33,413 nucleotides of DNA from the NCBI GenBank assembly GCA_913050035.1, contig CAJXAC010000022.1, positions 1 to 33,413 of the forward strand. Direction: 5' to 3'. Below the pieces are notes generated by a model, which saw only the letters and a list, made by a program, of their open reading frames with translations, was not told the origin of the DNA and did not search any database. The stretch comes from an uncultured Gammaproteobacteria bacterium (GTDB lineage Bacteria; Pseudomonadota; Gammaproteobacteria; Pseudomonadales; Azotimanducaceae). The position numbers were made by a program, and so were the translations under genes. Positions 1 to 8,251 of this stretch are shown one piece after another. Within the stretch, counting starts at the first letter, position 1. Each line of letters starts with the position of its first letter.

Positions 1-51
1 AATGCTAGGCCCTGAACTAACACTTTTATGGCTACTTAATCACAATATCGG

Positions 52-99
52 TAGCCCTGGCCACAATGTCCTTGGCCGATCAATCCATGGCCAGAGCTA
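52..99 (-). other. Imperfect hairpin at the 3' end of the HMG-CoA synthase-like gene
   Basis: Two arms (TAGCCCTGGCCA and TGGCCAGAGCTA) pair over 12 positions with one mismatch around a 24-nt loop. The stem overlaps the stop codon of the leftward gene. No T-tract follows in the direction of transcription, so this is not a classical intrinsic terminator. It could be a 3' stabilising structure or chance. Confidence 0.25.
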
Positions 100-1650
100 A
101 TCATCAACCCAAGCGTAGCTACGTTGACCCTCGAGTCCTCGGTCTAAACCTACGCCTAACAATACGAATTCTTTCCTTGGGCCCAGGAAAGATTTTTTAC
201 TGACTCCACGGTGCAGAGATTCATAGGCTACGGCATCAATAGCGTGCCGGTCTGCCAGTCTTTCGAACAAGCGAAATTTCGCAGCCACCTGTTGCCAATG
301 GTCCTGCACCTCACCTTCAAAAACCTTTGCCTTGGCACCAGAGCCGTAGCCACAAAATCCAAGCATCTCGCCGCGCAAATCTATTTGTTCTTGGTAATCA
401 CTCTCGAGCACCGACACAAGCGCCAAAAATATAGAACCCGTGTATTGGTTGCCGACAAGGCTTGATGCTCTTTGCGACTTTTCAAGCTTACGCTCAACAA
501 ATGCGCGAAATTGCGGAGTATTTGCAAGCGAGCGCCGGTATTGATCCTTTGCCTTAGCAAAGTCCTCGATCCCCTCGGGGGAATCTGCATAGTGCTCAGC
601 CACCGGCGCAGAGCCAATGTCTGCAACAATAGCTTGCCACTCCGGCAAATGGCTGCGATCGAGTTGGAAAACATCCGGCAACATTCTTTTGCCTTGATAA
701 GCATAGGGTAAATGCACTACAAGTCTGGACCACTGATCTGTAAGGGGTTTGTCCCTTTCAGGATCCAAGCGCCCACTGCATGCAGCCTTATTTGCGAAAT
801 CCGCGAATGCGTCTTTAACCCCTTCCGCATAACACCTATTCGAGAATTGTCCATCAAATATCGGCGTATCGCGATGCAGCACAATTGTTTCGTTTGCAAA
901 TGGCTGGACTTTGCTGTTGCCCGAGACCGGCAACGCATTGAGAACTTTGTCGACCAATCCCTCAGCAACGGCCTCGCCACTTTGTTCGACCAACTCGAAC
1001 ACGCCTTCCAGCATCGAGCGAACAGGGATTTCTCGGCGGGGTTTGAAAAAGTCATGAACCGGCGTGGTGGCGACACCCCAAATATCCGCAATCGCCAACA
1101 ATCTTGGATTGTGTTTGATCAGTATCGCACCACCACCTGCTCCCTGGGTATATTCACCACTGGACCCTAGGTCGTACTTGGCATGGTCCGCGAAGGCCAC
1201 AATTCCGACACGATCTTCCTCAACACCACCGCGTGCCACCCAATCCAACATGTTGTGCAGCGCATCCACCGCACCGATGCAAGCGAAGGTTAAGTCGATA
1301 ACGTCGCAGTGGCCAAACGACCCAGAACCATAATCATCAGCGTACTTTTGTTGCAGCATGTCCACGATGTAGGTCGCCGTGGGTTTCGCGCCATCTAGCG
1401 CTGACTCAGTACCCAAATATATGCGCCCGATCCTACGCGGATCGATTGAATTGCTGTCGATCAATTGCGCAACGGCATTTGCCCCCATAGTCGCCGTATC
1501 TTCGTGGACGTCAGGAATCGCCATGGCAGATAGACCAAGACCTTGGTTCAATTTTTCGAAATCAGCACCTCTTAGCTTGGCGAAATCTCGCAAAGCGAGA
1601 TACAAACGCGGCACGTAAATCGCAATATCATCGATACCGACCTGTGGCAT
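97..1650 (-). CDS. HMG-CoA synthase family protein (long form)
   Basis: Thiolase-fold enzyme of the hydroxymethylglutaryl-CoA synthase family, expected to condense acetyl-CoA with acetoacetyl-CoA in the cytoplasm. The three family catalytic positions are visible: Glu50 in a VHEDTATM segment, the acyl-acceptor Cys124 in TFACIGAVDA, and His313 in VVHLPYAYQGKRM. A GAGGGA segment lies near residue 171. At 517 residues it is well over 100 residues longer than typical bacterial MvaS (about 380-400); part of the excess lies between Cys124 and His313. The ATG is preceded by AAGGA at 7-nt spacing, which supports the start. It is the last gene of the leftward group and follows a PLP enzyme by 111 nt. 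No HMG-CoA reductase or mevalonate kinase is in the window, so a mevalonate-pathway role is inferred only; acyl-CoA catabolism or a beta-branching type reaction is also possible. Family call firm, pathway uncertain. Confidence 0.85.
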   Translation of the reverse strand: MPQVGIDDIAIYVPRLYLALRDFAKLRGADFEKLNQGLGLSAMAIPDVHEDTATMGANAVAQLIDSNSIDPRRIGRIYLGTESALDGAKPTATYIVDMLQQKYADDYGSGSFGHCDVIDLTFACIGAVDALHNMLDWVARGGVEEDRVGIVAFADHAKYDLGSSGEYTQGAGGGAILIKHNPRLLAIADIWGVATTPVHDFFKPRREIPVRSMLEGVFELVEQSGEAVAEGLVDKVLNALPVSGNSKVQPFANETIVLHRDTPIFDGQFSNRCYAEGVKDAFADFANKAACSGRLDPERDKPLTDQWSRLVVHLPYAYQGKRMLPDVFQLDRSHLPEWQAIVADIGSAPVAEHYADSPEGIEDFAKAKDQYRRSLANTPQFRAFVERKLEKSQRASSLVGNQYTGSIFLALVSVLESDYQEQIDLRGEMLGFCGYGSGAKAKVFEGEVQDHWQQVAAKFRLFERLADRHAIDAVAYESLHRGVSKKSFLGPRKEFVLLGVGLDRGLEGQRSYAWVDD

Positions 1651-1761
1651 ATTTTTCCTTAGCTGGGTTCTGCGAAGAGAACATTAGTCTAGGCGCCCGA
1701 GAGATTTCTCAGACCGCCTTTTTCGGCTTCATTGAAGCCATCATTACTTGTTGCTTGTGTT

Positions 1762-2997
1762 TTAGCTGCGAGCGAATGCCTGAGCAAAGTCGTCGGTCAA
1801 ATCCTCAACATCTTCTATACCGACCGAAACACGTATTAAGGTATCGGCGATACCCATATCTGCTCGTACCTTGGGGCCAACTTCATGGTAAATCGTTTGC
1901 GCCACCGGAATAACTAAAGAGCGGTTATCACCTAAGTTGGTGGATTTAATAGCCACTTGTAAGGCGTTCAAAAACTGCCAAAGATCGCGGTCTGCCGACA
2001 ACTCAAAACTGAGAATGGCGCCAGAGCGACCAAACAGGTCCTGGCTGCGCTGATACTGAGGATGCTGAGGCAGGCCTGGATAATAGACAGCCTCCACACT
2101 ACTAGACGGCTGCTGCTGTAAAAATTCAGCCAACACCTGAGCATTCGAACACTGCCGCTCCATGCGCAAGGCAAGGGTTTCAGCACCCTTGCTAATATCA
2201 TGCGCAGACTGGGCTGTGAGGGCTGCACCAAGGTCGCGGAGGCCCTTTTTTCGAATCTGCGTAATACCCCAACGCACACTGTCGCCCTTGCGGTAGTCAG
2301 CATAAATATTTTGAAACGCGCCCCAGTCATAGGTACCTAACTCGGTAACCACACCACCAAGCACATTACCGTGGCCGCTTATGTATTTGGTTAGACTATT
2401 TATAACTAGACTGGCCCCCACCGACCTTGGCTGAAACAGGTACGGTGATGTCATCGTGTTGTCCACCACATAGATCAAGCCACGTTGCCGGCACAATTCG
2501 CCGATTGCTTTCAGGTCGGCAATCTGTGTGCGCGGGTTGGCTATGGTTTCGACAAAGACCATTTTCGTTTCAGCCGTAATTGCATTAGCCACATTGTCGA
2601 CATTGGTGGCATCAACAAAACTGATATTCAGACCTTGCCGGTCAAAGCTGTTAAATAAACTGGTGGTATTACCAAACAAAAAAGCACTTGAGACCACGTG
2701 ATCACCAGCTCGCAGTAGCGCAAACATAGTGGTGCCAATGGCTGCCATGCCAGTGCCGAAACAGACACTGGCTACCCCTTGCTCCATAGCAGTGATTTTA
2801 TTTTCCAGAGCGGTCACGGTGGGGTTAACTTGGCGCCCATAGGTATATCCCGGCTGCTTGCCCTGAAATACCGCCGCTAATTCATGAGCATCTTCGAAAC
2901 TGAATGCCACGGAATCGTGCACAGGTTTATGCACGGCACCATGCTCTACGGCCTGCTGCCGATCGCTATGTACAATTTTGCTGGTAAATCCTTTCAC
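1762..2997 (-). CDS. PLP-dependent cystathionine gamma-synthase family enzyme (Cys/Met metabolism)
   Basis: Fold-type I PLP enzyme of the Cys/Met metabolism family, 411 residues, full family length. The Schiff-base lysine is Lys204 in NSLTKYISGHG, and Asp179 in YVVDNT should contact the pyridine nitrogen. The YTYGRQVNPT segment (about 51-60) matches the phosphate-contact Tyr/Arg region of the family, and SVGIEDVEDL near the C-terminus is the usual family ending. Members act as cystathionine gamma-synthase, O-acetyl/O-succinylhomoserine sulfhydrylase or methionine gamma-lyase. The sequence alone does not separate these, and no met-regulon marker is adjacent. The start is GTG; no good in-frame ATG lies near the expected N-terminus. 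A terminator-like hairpin lies about 28 nt upstream of the start, so this gene may be transcribed separately from the Nudix genes or be attenuated. Confidence 0.88.
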   Translation of the reverse strand: MKGFTSKIVHSDRQQAVEHGAVHKPVHDSVAFSFEDAHELAAVFQGKQPGYTYGRQVNPTVTALENKITAMEQGVASVCFGTGMAAIGTTMFALLRAGDHVVSSAFLFGNTTSLFNSFDRQGLNISFVDATNVDNVANAITAETKMVFVETIANPRTQIADLKAIGELCRQRGLIYVVDNTMTSPYLFQPRSVGASLVINSLTKYISGHGNVLGGVVTELGTYDWGAFQNIYADYRKGDSVRWGITQIRKKGLRDLGAALTAQSAHDISKGAETLALRMERQCSNAQVLAEFLQQQPSSSVEAVYYPGLPQHPQYQRSQDLFGRSGAILSFELSADRDLWQFLNALQVAIKSTNLGDNRSLVIPVAQTIYHEVGPKVRADMGIADTLIRVSVGIEDVEDLTDDFAQAFARS

Positions 2998-3024
2998 TAC
3001 TGGCCCGTACGCTTTATCACTAAA

Positions 3025-3046
3025 GACCCACTACCTTCTGTGGGTC
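3025..3046 (-). terminator. Perfect 7-bp hairpin with short T-run between the Nudix and PLP genes
   Basis: Read leftward, GACCCAC and GTGGGTC form a perfect stem around an 8-nt loop and are followed by TTTA. It sits downstream of the Nudix stop (3158) and only about 28 nt before the GTG start of the PLP gene. It may be a weak terminator of the upstream operon or an attenuator in the PLP leader. The T-run is short, so strength is uncertain. Confidence 0.45.
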
Positions 3047-3157
3047 AGGCAATTACTCACATAGTGTAGCAGCAACTGACGCCAAGCTTGCGCCCCAGAC
3101 CCGATAAACTGCACGGCCTCCGACAAATTTTTTGGTTGGTCGTCGCGAAAGTTAAGA

Positions 3158-3739
3158 TTACTCATGCACAAAGGGCATCGGCCAAATCGGAAACACCCGG
3201 GATAGTGCAGATAGCGCAAGAGCATGTTTCAGTTCACCACTGCACACCGAATCGCGCACCTGCTCTTGGGTCATGAATTCTAGGGCTATGGATTCACCCT
3301 CACCTAAATCTTGAGACTGCGCGCGATAGATATCTTCGGCAAGCCAGTGATGGCATAAGTGGTTATGAAAGGCAGGATTAGGTTCGACAGCGCCCAGATA
3401 GCGCCAGCGATCACTGACATATCCCGTCTCCTCTAACAATTCACGGGCCGCAGCAGTCTTCGAATCTTCACCCGGATCGACCATGCCGCCGGGGGTTTCC
3501 AGTGTGGTGTAACCAACGCCAAACCGATACTGCCGGATCATTAGACTACGCCCGTTGGCGTCCAGGGCAACTACATTCACCCAGTCCACTGACTCCAGCA
3601 CCAACCGTTCGAAAACTTTGTCATTGCGCGGATTGCGTAATTTATCGATACGTTTTTCAAACAGCATCAATCCGGCGTCTTCGTAGCGCGAGCCTAGATG
3701 TTGCCAATCAAGCTCACTTGGTTTTGATCCCTCACTCAT
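3158..3739 (-). CDS. Nudix hydrolase, ADP-ribose pyrophosphatase-like
   Basis: A 193-residue Nudix hydrolase with an intact Nudix box at residues 85-107: Gly85, Glu91, Arg99-Glu100 and Glu103-Glu104 followed by Thr-Gly-Tyr, matching GX5EX7REUXEEXGU. The layout, with about 80 residues before the box and a GVGYTTLETPGG lead-in, resembles ADP-ribose or nucleoside-diphosphate-sugar pyrophosphatases, which cleave X-linked nucleoside diphosphates with Mg2+. Exact substrate cannot be read. Its ATG overlaps the TGA of the upstream Nudix gene (ATGA), which indicates translational coupling. Two unlike Nudix proteins are thus encoded back to back. Confidence 0.88.
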   Translation of the reverse strand: MSEGSKPSELDWQHLGSRYEDAGLMLFEKRIDKLRNPRNDKVFERLVLESVDWVNVVALDANGRSLMIRQYRFGVGYTTLETPGGMVDPGEDSKTAAARELLEETGYVSDRWRYLGAVEPNPAFHNHLCHHWLAEDIYRAQSQDLGEGESIALEFMTQEQVRDSVCSGELKHALALSALSRVFPIWPMPFVHE

Positions 3740-4515
3740 TTGGTAATACCACTCCAGTCTGGACGAAATGGCTGCATTCCTTGTTGTCCTGCCGCCTCAG
3801 TCCATGGCGTTACGTGACGCTCAGCGCCTACCTCTTGCAATGCCTGTTCCACGCTCGAATACTGACTTAGAGTTTCCAATGAGCGCTTAGTCGGCTCAAT
3901 CATCTGCCACTCACCATGGCGTGCGTTTTCCAACGCCTCACCGGGATTCACCCAATTGCCGTCGTCTGCTGTTTCGTCCGTGTCCGCAGCAGCATTTTGA
4001 TCTGCTGGCATAGCAGCCAGAAAGAATCGGGTATCAAAACGGCGCGGCACAGAAGGCGGCGTAATCCAGTGACTAAAATAAACCAACCGGTCCGAGGCGA
4101 TCGTCACATGCTGCTGCTGCAACACGGCGGCCCAAGTCATATCACCCTGCAGAAGGCTTTGACGAGATATGCCAACACTCTGTTGTTGCGTCGCATCCAG
4201 CTGTATTGGGCCGGCGGCATTATTCGCCAACAATACCCCACATTCCTCAAAACACTCTCGCGCCACCGCAACCCAATAACGTAGGCCTCCAGCGCTTACG
4301 CCCAGACGAGCACTGGCCTCTTGGTCCGTTAACGTTGGGCATGAGTTCGGCTGCCAGTCGTCTTCGTCCACCTTACCACCAGGGAAAACATGCAGATCCG
4401 GGAAATCACCACGTCCCGGTCGCTTCACCATATAAACCTGTAATCCCGCCGGATTGTCTCGAATCAACATGACAGTAGCTGCTAGTCGAATATTCTCGCG
4501 CTGCAGTGGTTGCAC
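3736..4515 (-). CDS. Nudix hydrolase with split Nudix box (NUDT7/8/19-like)
   Basis: Nudix-fold protein in which the box is interrupted: VFPGGKVDEDDW carries the first half, and ARECFEECGVLL carries the REUXEEXGU half about 30 residues later. This insertion is known from the CoA/acyl-CoA-acting NUDT7/8/19 group, so a CoA-type pyrophosphatase role is a reasonable inference. The usual first-half Glu is Asp here. I place the start at GTG 4515 because AAGGAG lies 7 nt upstream (4523-4528). An upstream in-frame TTG (4554) would add 13 residues but would put this ribosome-binding site inside the gene. Length is then 259 residues. The stop overlaps the next Nudix gene by 4 nt, and the ABC fusion gene ends 59 nt upstream. 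Confidence 0.85.
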   Translation of the reverse strand: MQPLQRENIRLAATVMLIRDNPAGLQVYMVKRPGRGDFPDLHVFPGGKVDEDDWQPNSCPTLTDQEASARLGVSAGGLRYWVAVARECFEECGVLLANNAAGPIQLDATQQQSVGISRQSLLQGDMTWAAVLQQQHVTIASDRLVYFSHWITPPSVPRRFDTRFFLAAMPADQNAAADTDETADDGNWVNPGEALENARHGEWQMIEPTKRSLETLSQYSSVEQALQEVGAERHVTPWTEAAGQQGMQPFRPDWSGITK

Positions 4516-4574
4516 ACTAATGCTCCTTAGTTCCCCTACTAAACTGATTGCCAAAAGGCTGTGGATCTCATTCG

Positions 4575-6077
4575 TTACTGATAGCCACGGGATACGCGCT
4601 TTTGTACGGCAGCAAACAAGAACTCTGCCAAGATTGCCAGCATTGCCGCCGGTATGGCACCCCGCAGTATCATATCGGTATCGTTCAGCGACAAACCCAC
4701 TACGATGGGCTCGCCTAATCCGCCAGCTCCAATAAATGCCGCCAACGTCGCGGTGCCAATGCTAATGACCGCGGCGGTACGAATACCCGCGAAAATCATC
4801 GGTAACGACAACGGCAAGCGCAAATGCCGTAATTGCTGCCAGCGGCTCAGACCCAATGCCATCGCCACCCTCACTAGGGTCGGATCTACCGTAGACAACG
4901 CCGTTACAGCGTTGCGCACGATGGGCAACAGCGAATAAAGAAACAACGCGACCACAGCTGGGGTAAAACCAATGCCAAAAATCGGGATCATAAGTGCCAG
5001 CAAGGCCAGCGAGGGCACAGTCTGTAACAACCCGCAAAAGTACACCACCGCATTCGCCAACCGCCTATTAGCAAATACCACCAGACTCACTGCAAGGCCG
5101 ATAAGAATAGCCGCCGCTAACGCCAAGCCGGTTAATTGCAGATGCCGAAGTACATGACTCGCCAACTGCGGCCACAACCTGACGGTGGGCATTTCTGAGC
5201 CGCGCGCGCTTAAACCGAGCGTCTGTCGCTGGACATCAAGAAATGCGCTGGCAACTTCGGCATAACTCATGCCCTCGACCGCCACCTTAGCATTCAGCCG
5301 CTGCATGGTTTCAGCGTCTATTGTGCCGGCCAAACGGCGGACCCATGCCGCCGCCGCTGGTGCCTGTTCGAGCCAATCTGTGCGCACTAGGGGGGCTGCC
5401 ATATAGGCTGGGAAATAGGCCAAATCGTCCGCCAGTACACGCAGCGGATAGCGGCTCAATTCACCATCGGTACTGTATGCGTCGGTCGCGTCAATAGCGC
5501 CATCAGCGATCGCCTGATAAGCCAAGGCATGCTCAATGCCTTCAACGCTCTGCGGTAGCGCGTAGCGCTTTGATAGTCCCGGCCAGCCATCACCGCGCTC
5601 GAGAAATTCATGACTGAATACCAAGCGCAATTGCGGATGCTTAGCCAGATCGCCAATGTTGCGCAGCCCTAACGACTCAGCAAGCTGACTTCGAACCGCG
5701 ATCGCATAGGTATTGTTAAAGCCTAACTGCGGCAACAAACGAATCCCACGCTCGGTGAGCGCTGAGTTCAGCTCGTCGCGGCCGGTGAGCTCTGGCCGCT
5801 GTAAAATTGCCTGGGACAGTGTTCCTGTATATTCCACATACACATCAATTTCTGCATTTAGCAGCGCCTGATAGCAGATGAGCGTGCCGCCTAAGCCGAA
5901 GGCCCGTTCCACGGCTATGTCTTCACCCTCCAACAACTGCGCGACGATCTCAGCCAGTAAGTAGTTTTCTGCAAAATTTTTGCTCGCCACCCGCACAGGA
6001 TTTGATTGGTTAGCCTGCACTGACAAAGCTAATGCCAGACCCACTAAAAAGACGGCGCTGAAAAAACTACGCAACAC
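4575..6077 (-). CDS. Fused substrate-binding protein and permease of a glycine betaine/choline-type ABC transporter
   Basis: A 500-residue two-domain protein. Residues 1-22 form a cleavable-type signal sequence (hydrophobic core, then SVQANQ). Residues about 27-290 form an OpuAC-type solute-binding domain, with the characteristic ASKNFAENYLLAEIVAQLLE segment and GGTLICYQAL. Residues about 305-495 form a membrane permease with several helices and an EAA-type loop (ALGLSRWQQLRHLRLPLSLP). The binding domain comes before the permease, opposite to Lactococcus OpuABC, where the permease comes first. Expected role is uptake of betaine, choline or a related quaternary ammonium solute. The GTG start overlaps the end of the ATPase gene by 11 nt, so the transporter is encoded by two coupled genes. 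Substrate is inferred from family only. Confidence 0.87.
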   Translation of the reverse strand: MLRSFFSAVFLVGLALALSVQANQSNPVRVASKNFAENYLLAEIVAQLLEGEDIAVERAFGLGGTLICYQALLNAEIDVYVEYTGTLSQAILQRPELTGRDELNSALTERGIRLLPQLGFNNTYAIAVRSQLAESLGLRNIGDLAKHPQLRLVFSHEFLERGDGWPGLSKRYALPQSVEGIEHALAYQAIADGAIDATDAYSTDGELSRYPLRVLADDLAYFPAYMAAPLVRTDWLEQAPAAAAWVRRLAGTIDAETMQRLNAKVAVEGMSYAEVASAFLDVQRQTLGLSARGSEMPTVRLWPQLASHVLRHLQLTGLALAAAILIGLAVSLVVFANRRLANAVVYFCGLLQTVPSLALLALMIPIFGIGFTPAVVALFLYSLLPIVRNAVTALSTVDPTLVRVAMALGLSRWQQLRHLRLPLSLPMIFAGIRTAAVISIGTATLAAFIGAGGLGEPIVVGLSLNDTDMILRGAIPAAMLAILAEFLFAAVQKRVSRGYQ

Positions 6078-6816
6078 TGGCGATCAGCCGCTCAACATAG
6101 GGACTCGCAGGCGCCGCAAAAACATCATCCGGCGAACCACTTTGGATAATTTGCCCGTGCTCCAAAACCACTAAAACATCAGCCAGGCGACGCGCTTCGC
6201 GCATGTCATGGGTGACCAGCAGCGTGCTTATTGCTTGCCCACGTTGCACCTCTTCGAATACCTCGTAGAGACCAAGTCGCGTTACCGGATCCACAGCCGA
6301 AAATGGTTCGTCCAGCAACAATAGATCTGGTTCCAACATTAGCGCACGACACAAGCCAAGGCGCTGCTGCTGACCTCCTGACAGTTCTCTGGGTGGACGT
6401 TGCGCGAGACTCGCCGGCAGTGCCATGGCCTCAAGCAACTCAGCAAAGCGTTGTTGAATGCGCGCCTCTGACCAGCCCTGCAAGCGCGCCACCAGCACAA
6501 CATTGTCGCGTGCTGATAAGTGCGGGAATAACCCCGCACCCTGCACCGCATAGCCAATACGATGACGGAAGTATTGCAACTGATCCTGGGGAATTGGCTC
6601 ACCAAAAACTTCCACAAGACCCTGGTCTGGATGTTCTAGCGCATTAACCATTTGCAACAAGGTGGTCTTACCACTGCCACTGGCGCCAACAATGGCCGTT
6701 GTTTTGCCGCTGGGTAAAATCAATGACAAGTCATTGAATACGACCAAATCGCCAAAATTCTTGCTCACCCCGTGAAAAGCAACACATGCATCTGCAGATG
6801 CCGAGCTGCTACTCAC
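6067..6816 (-). CDS. ABC transporter ATP-binding protein, glycine betaine/choline type
   Basis: A 249-residue ABC ATPase with Walker A GASGSGKTT (44-52), a Q-loop near VQGAGLFP, signature LSGGQQQR (145-152), Walker B LLLLDEP with Glu170, and a switch His in LLVTHDM. It should power the fused binding/permease protein encoded immediately downstream. It lacks the C-terminal CBS domains that sense ionic strength in OpuA and ProV-type ATPases, so osmotic gating by CBS domains is not expected. The GTG start lies within the last codons of sbcB (8-nt overlap) and the stop overlaps the next gene by 11 nt. The ribosome-binding site is weak, which fits coupling to upstream translation. Confidence 0.9.
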   Translation of the reverse strand: MSSSSASADACVAFHGVSKNFGDLVVFNDLSLILPSGKTTAIVGASGSGKTTLLQMVNALEHPDQGLVEVFGEPIPQDQLQYFRHRIGYAVQGAGLFPHLSARDNVVLVARLQGWSEARIQQRFAELLEAMALPASLAQRPPRELSGGQQQRLGLCRALMLEPDLLLLDEPFSAVDPVTRLGLYEVFEEVQRGQAISTLLVTHDMREARRLADVLVVLEHGQIIQSGSPDDVFAAPASPYVERLIASVA

Positions 6817-8251
6817 TGTCTGCGCCTATGGGTTCAGGATAGCGATCGGCTAGGGCTAATCCATAATCACGCAGTTGCTGCATCTGTTCGAGCTTGGTTG
6901 CTTCGCCTGCGGCCTCTAAGGACTCGCTGAGCTCATCTAGTCGAGTATGAAATCTACGCAAAGTCAGCCAATCTCCTTCTCCATGGAGCTTAGCCGCAAC
7001 AAAGTCCTGCCACTGCTCCTGCTCTTCAGCATCCAGTAATTCCGGCTGACCCCGGGCCTTCATCCGCTGGGCCAGTGGCATCAAGCGGGAGTCACTGAAG
7101 TCCATGAAAGGCCAATCACCCTGGCGTCTAGATGCGTGAAAGTGCTGGCAGCGCGAGCGGTCTTCGTCTTGCAGAAAACCTTGGTAAAGCGCCGCATCTA
7201 CATCCTCAGAGAGCCGCTGCTGCGGCTGCGTATATACACTGCGAATTTTTTGCATTAGTCCGGGCTGCTTGAGCCGCCGCGCCCGCTCCTTGATATCACG
7301 CATATTTACCTGCAAGCGCTGACTATTTTCATCATTCAGTACATCAATGGGCGCAATAAACGGGCAGCGATTTATTTTCACCTCCTTCAACGGCGGCCGC
7401 ACATGCTGACCGGGCGTAAAAAGCTGCTCGCGGATCTCTTCTGCAGATTGCTCAAGTAGCGGCGTAATGTCTTGCGCCAAATCAACAACAACTACCGAAT
7501 TGGTATTTGTCGGATGCCGCGTCAACGACACCACCGGCGCAACACCAAACCGTTCCCGAGGATTCATTCCACTCACATGCACGAGTAATTGCCCGCCATA
7601 GGGTTCCAGCAGCTCACGCACCGCGCGTTTATTGCGCAGCGCAAAATAGTAGTCAAATAACTTCGGTTGCTGTTGCTTTATTAGGCGCGCCATCGCAATT
7701 GTCGCGTGCACATCGGCGAGAGCGTCATGGGCATTGCTGTGCCCAATGCCGTTGGCCTTAGTCAACTCCTCTAGCTTATATACTGGTAATCCCTCTGCAC
7801 TTTGTGGCCAATTAATGCCCTCACGGCGCAATGCCCCAGCCGCTCTAACTAGGTCTAAAAGATCCCACCGTGAGCAGCCGTTCTGCCACTCTCGCGCATA
7901 CGGATCAAATAAATTGCGATACAACCCGTAACGCACAAACTCGTCATCAAAACGCAGGCTGTTGTAACCGACTACACAGGTCTCAGGCACCGTGAAACGA
8001 CGCATGATCTCTTCCCAAGCCTGCACCTCAGGTATGCCCTCTCGTTGCAGCGTTGCAGGCATAATCCCAGTAACTAAACATGCGTCCGGATTTGGCAATA
8101 TGTCGTCACCTAGGTGAACGTAAGTGCACAATTCGTCACCCAAAATATTTAAGTCCTGATCAGTACGCAGCCCCGCAACTTGAACCATACGATCCCATTT
8201 AGGATCGGTACCGGAGGTTTCTAGGTCATACCAATAGAAAGAGTTCGCCAT
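6809..8251 (-). CDS. sbcB: Exodeoxyribonuclease I
   Basis: Single-strand 3'-5' DNA exonuclease of the DEDDh superfamily, used in recombination and mismatch repair. Catalytic residues are visible: Asp9 and Glu11 in FYWYDLETSGTDP, Asp102/103 in NSLRFDDEF, and His175 and Asp180 in SNAHDALADVHA. Length is 480 residues, close to E. coli ExoI (475). I chose ATG 8251 (protein begins MANSFYWYD). The upstream in-frame extension has no conserved sequence and would run into the divergent gene. GAGG lies 9 nt upstream. The ATG overlaps the ATG of the divergent transporter gene, so any promoter must lie inside the neighbour's coding sequence. It appears to head the leftward sbcB-ABC-Nudix operon. Confidence 0.95.
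   Translation of the reverse strand: MANSFYWYDLETSGTDPKWDRMVQVAGLRTDQDLNILGDELCTYVHLGDDILPNPDACLVTGIMPATLQREGIPEVQAWEEIMRRFTVPETCVVGYNSLRFDDEFVRYGLYRNLFDPYAREWQNGCSRWDLLDLVRAAGALRREGINWPQSAEGLPVYKLEELTKANGIGHSNAHDALADVHATIAMARLIKQQQPKLFDYYFALRNKRAVRELLEPYGGQLLVHVSGMNPRERFGVAPVVSLTRHPTNTNSVVVVDLAQDITPLLEQSAEEIREQLFTPGQHVRPPLKEVKINRCPFIAPIDVLNDENSQRLQVNMRDIKERARRLKQPGLMQKIRSVYTQPQQRLSEDVDAALYQGFLQDEDRSRCQHFHASRRQGDWPFMDFSDSRLMPLAQRMKARGQPELLDAEEQEQWQDFVAAKLHGEGDWLTLRRFHTRLDELSESLEAAGEATKLEQMQQLRDYGLALADRYPEPIGADSE

Noticed and set aside
712-1170. 152-codon open frame on the plus strand opposite the HMG-CoA synthase-like gene
   Set aside because: The minus-strand gene contains all catalytic residues; the plus-strand product has no domain and no sensible start.
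2998-3157. SAM riboswitch or T-box upstream of the Cys/Met enzyme
   Set aside because: Only a simple hairpin is visible; none of the conserved riboswitch or T-box sequence blocks was found.
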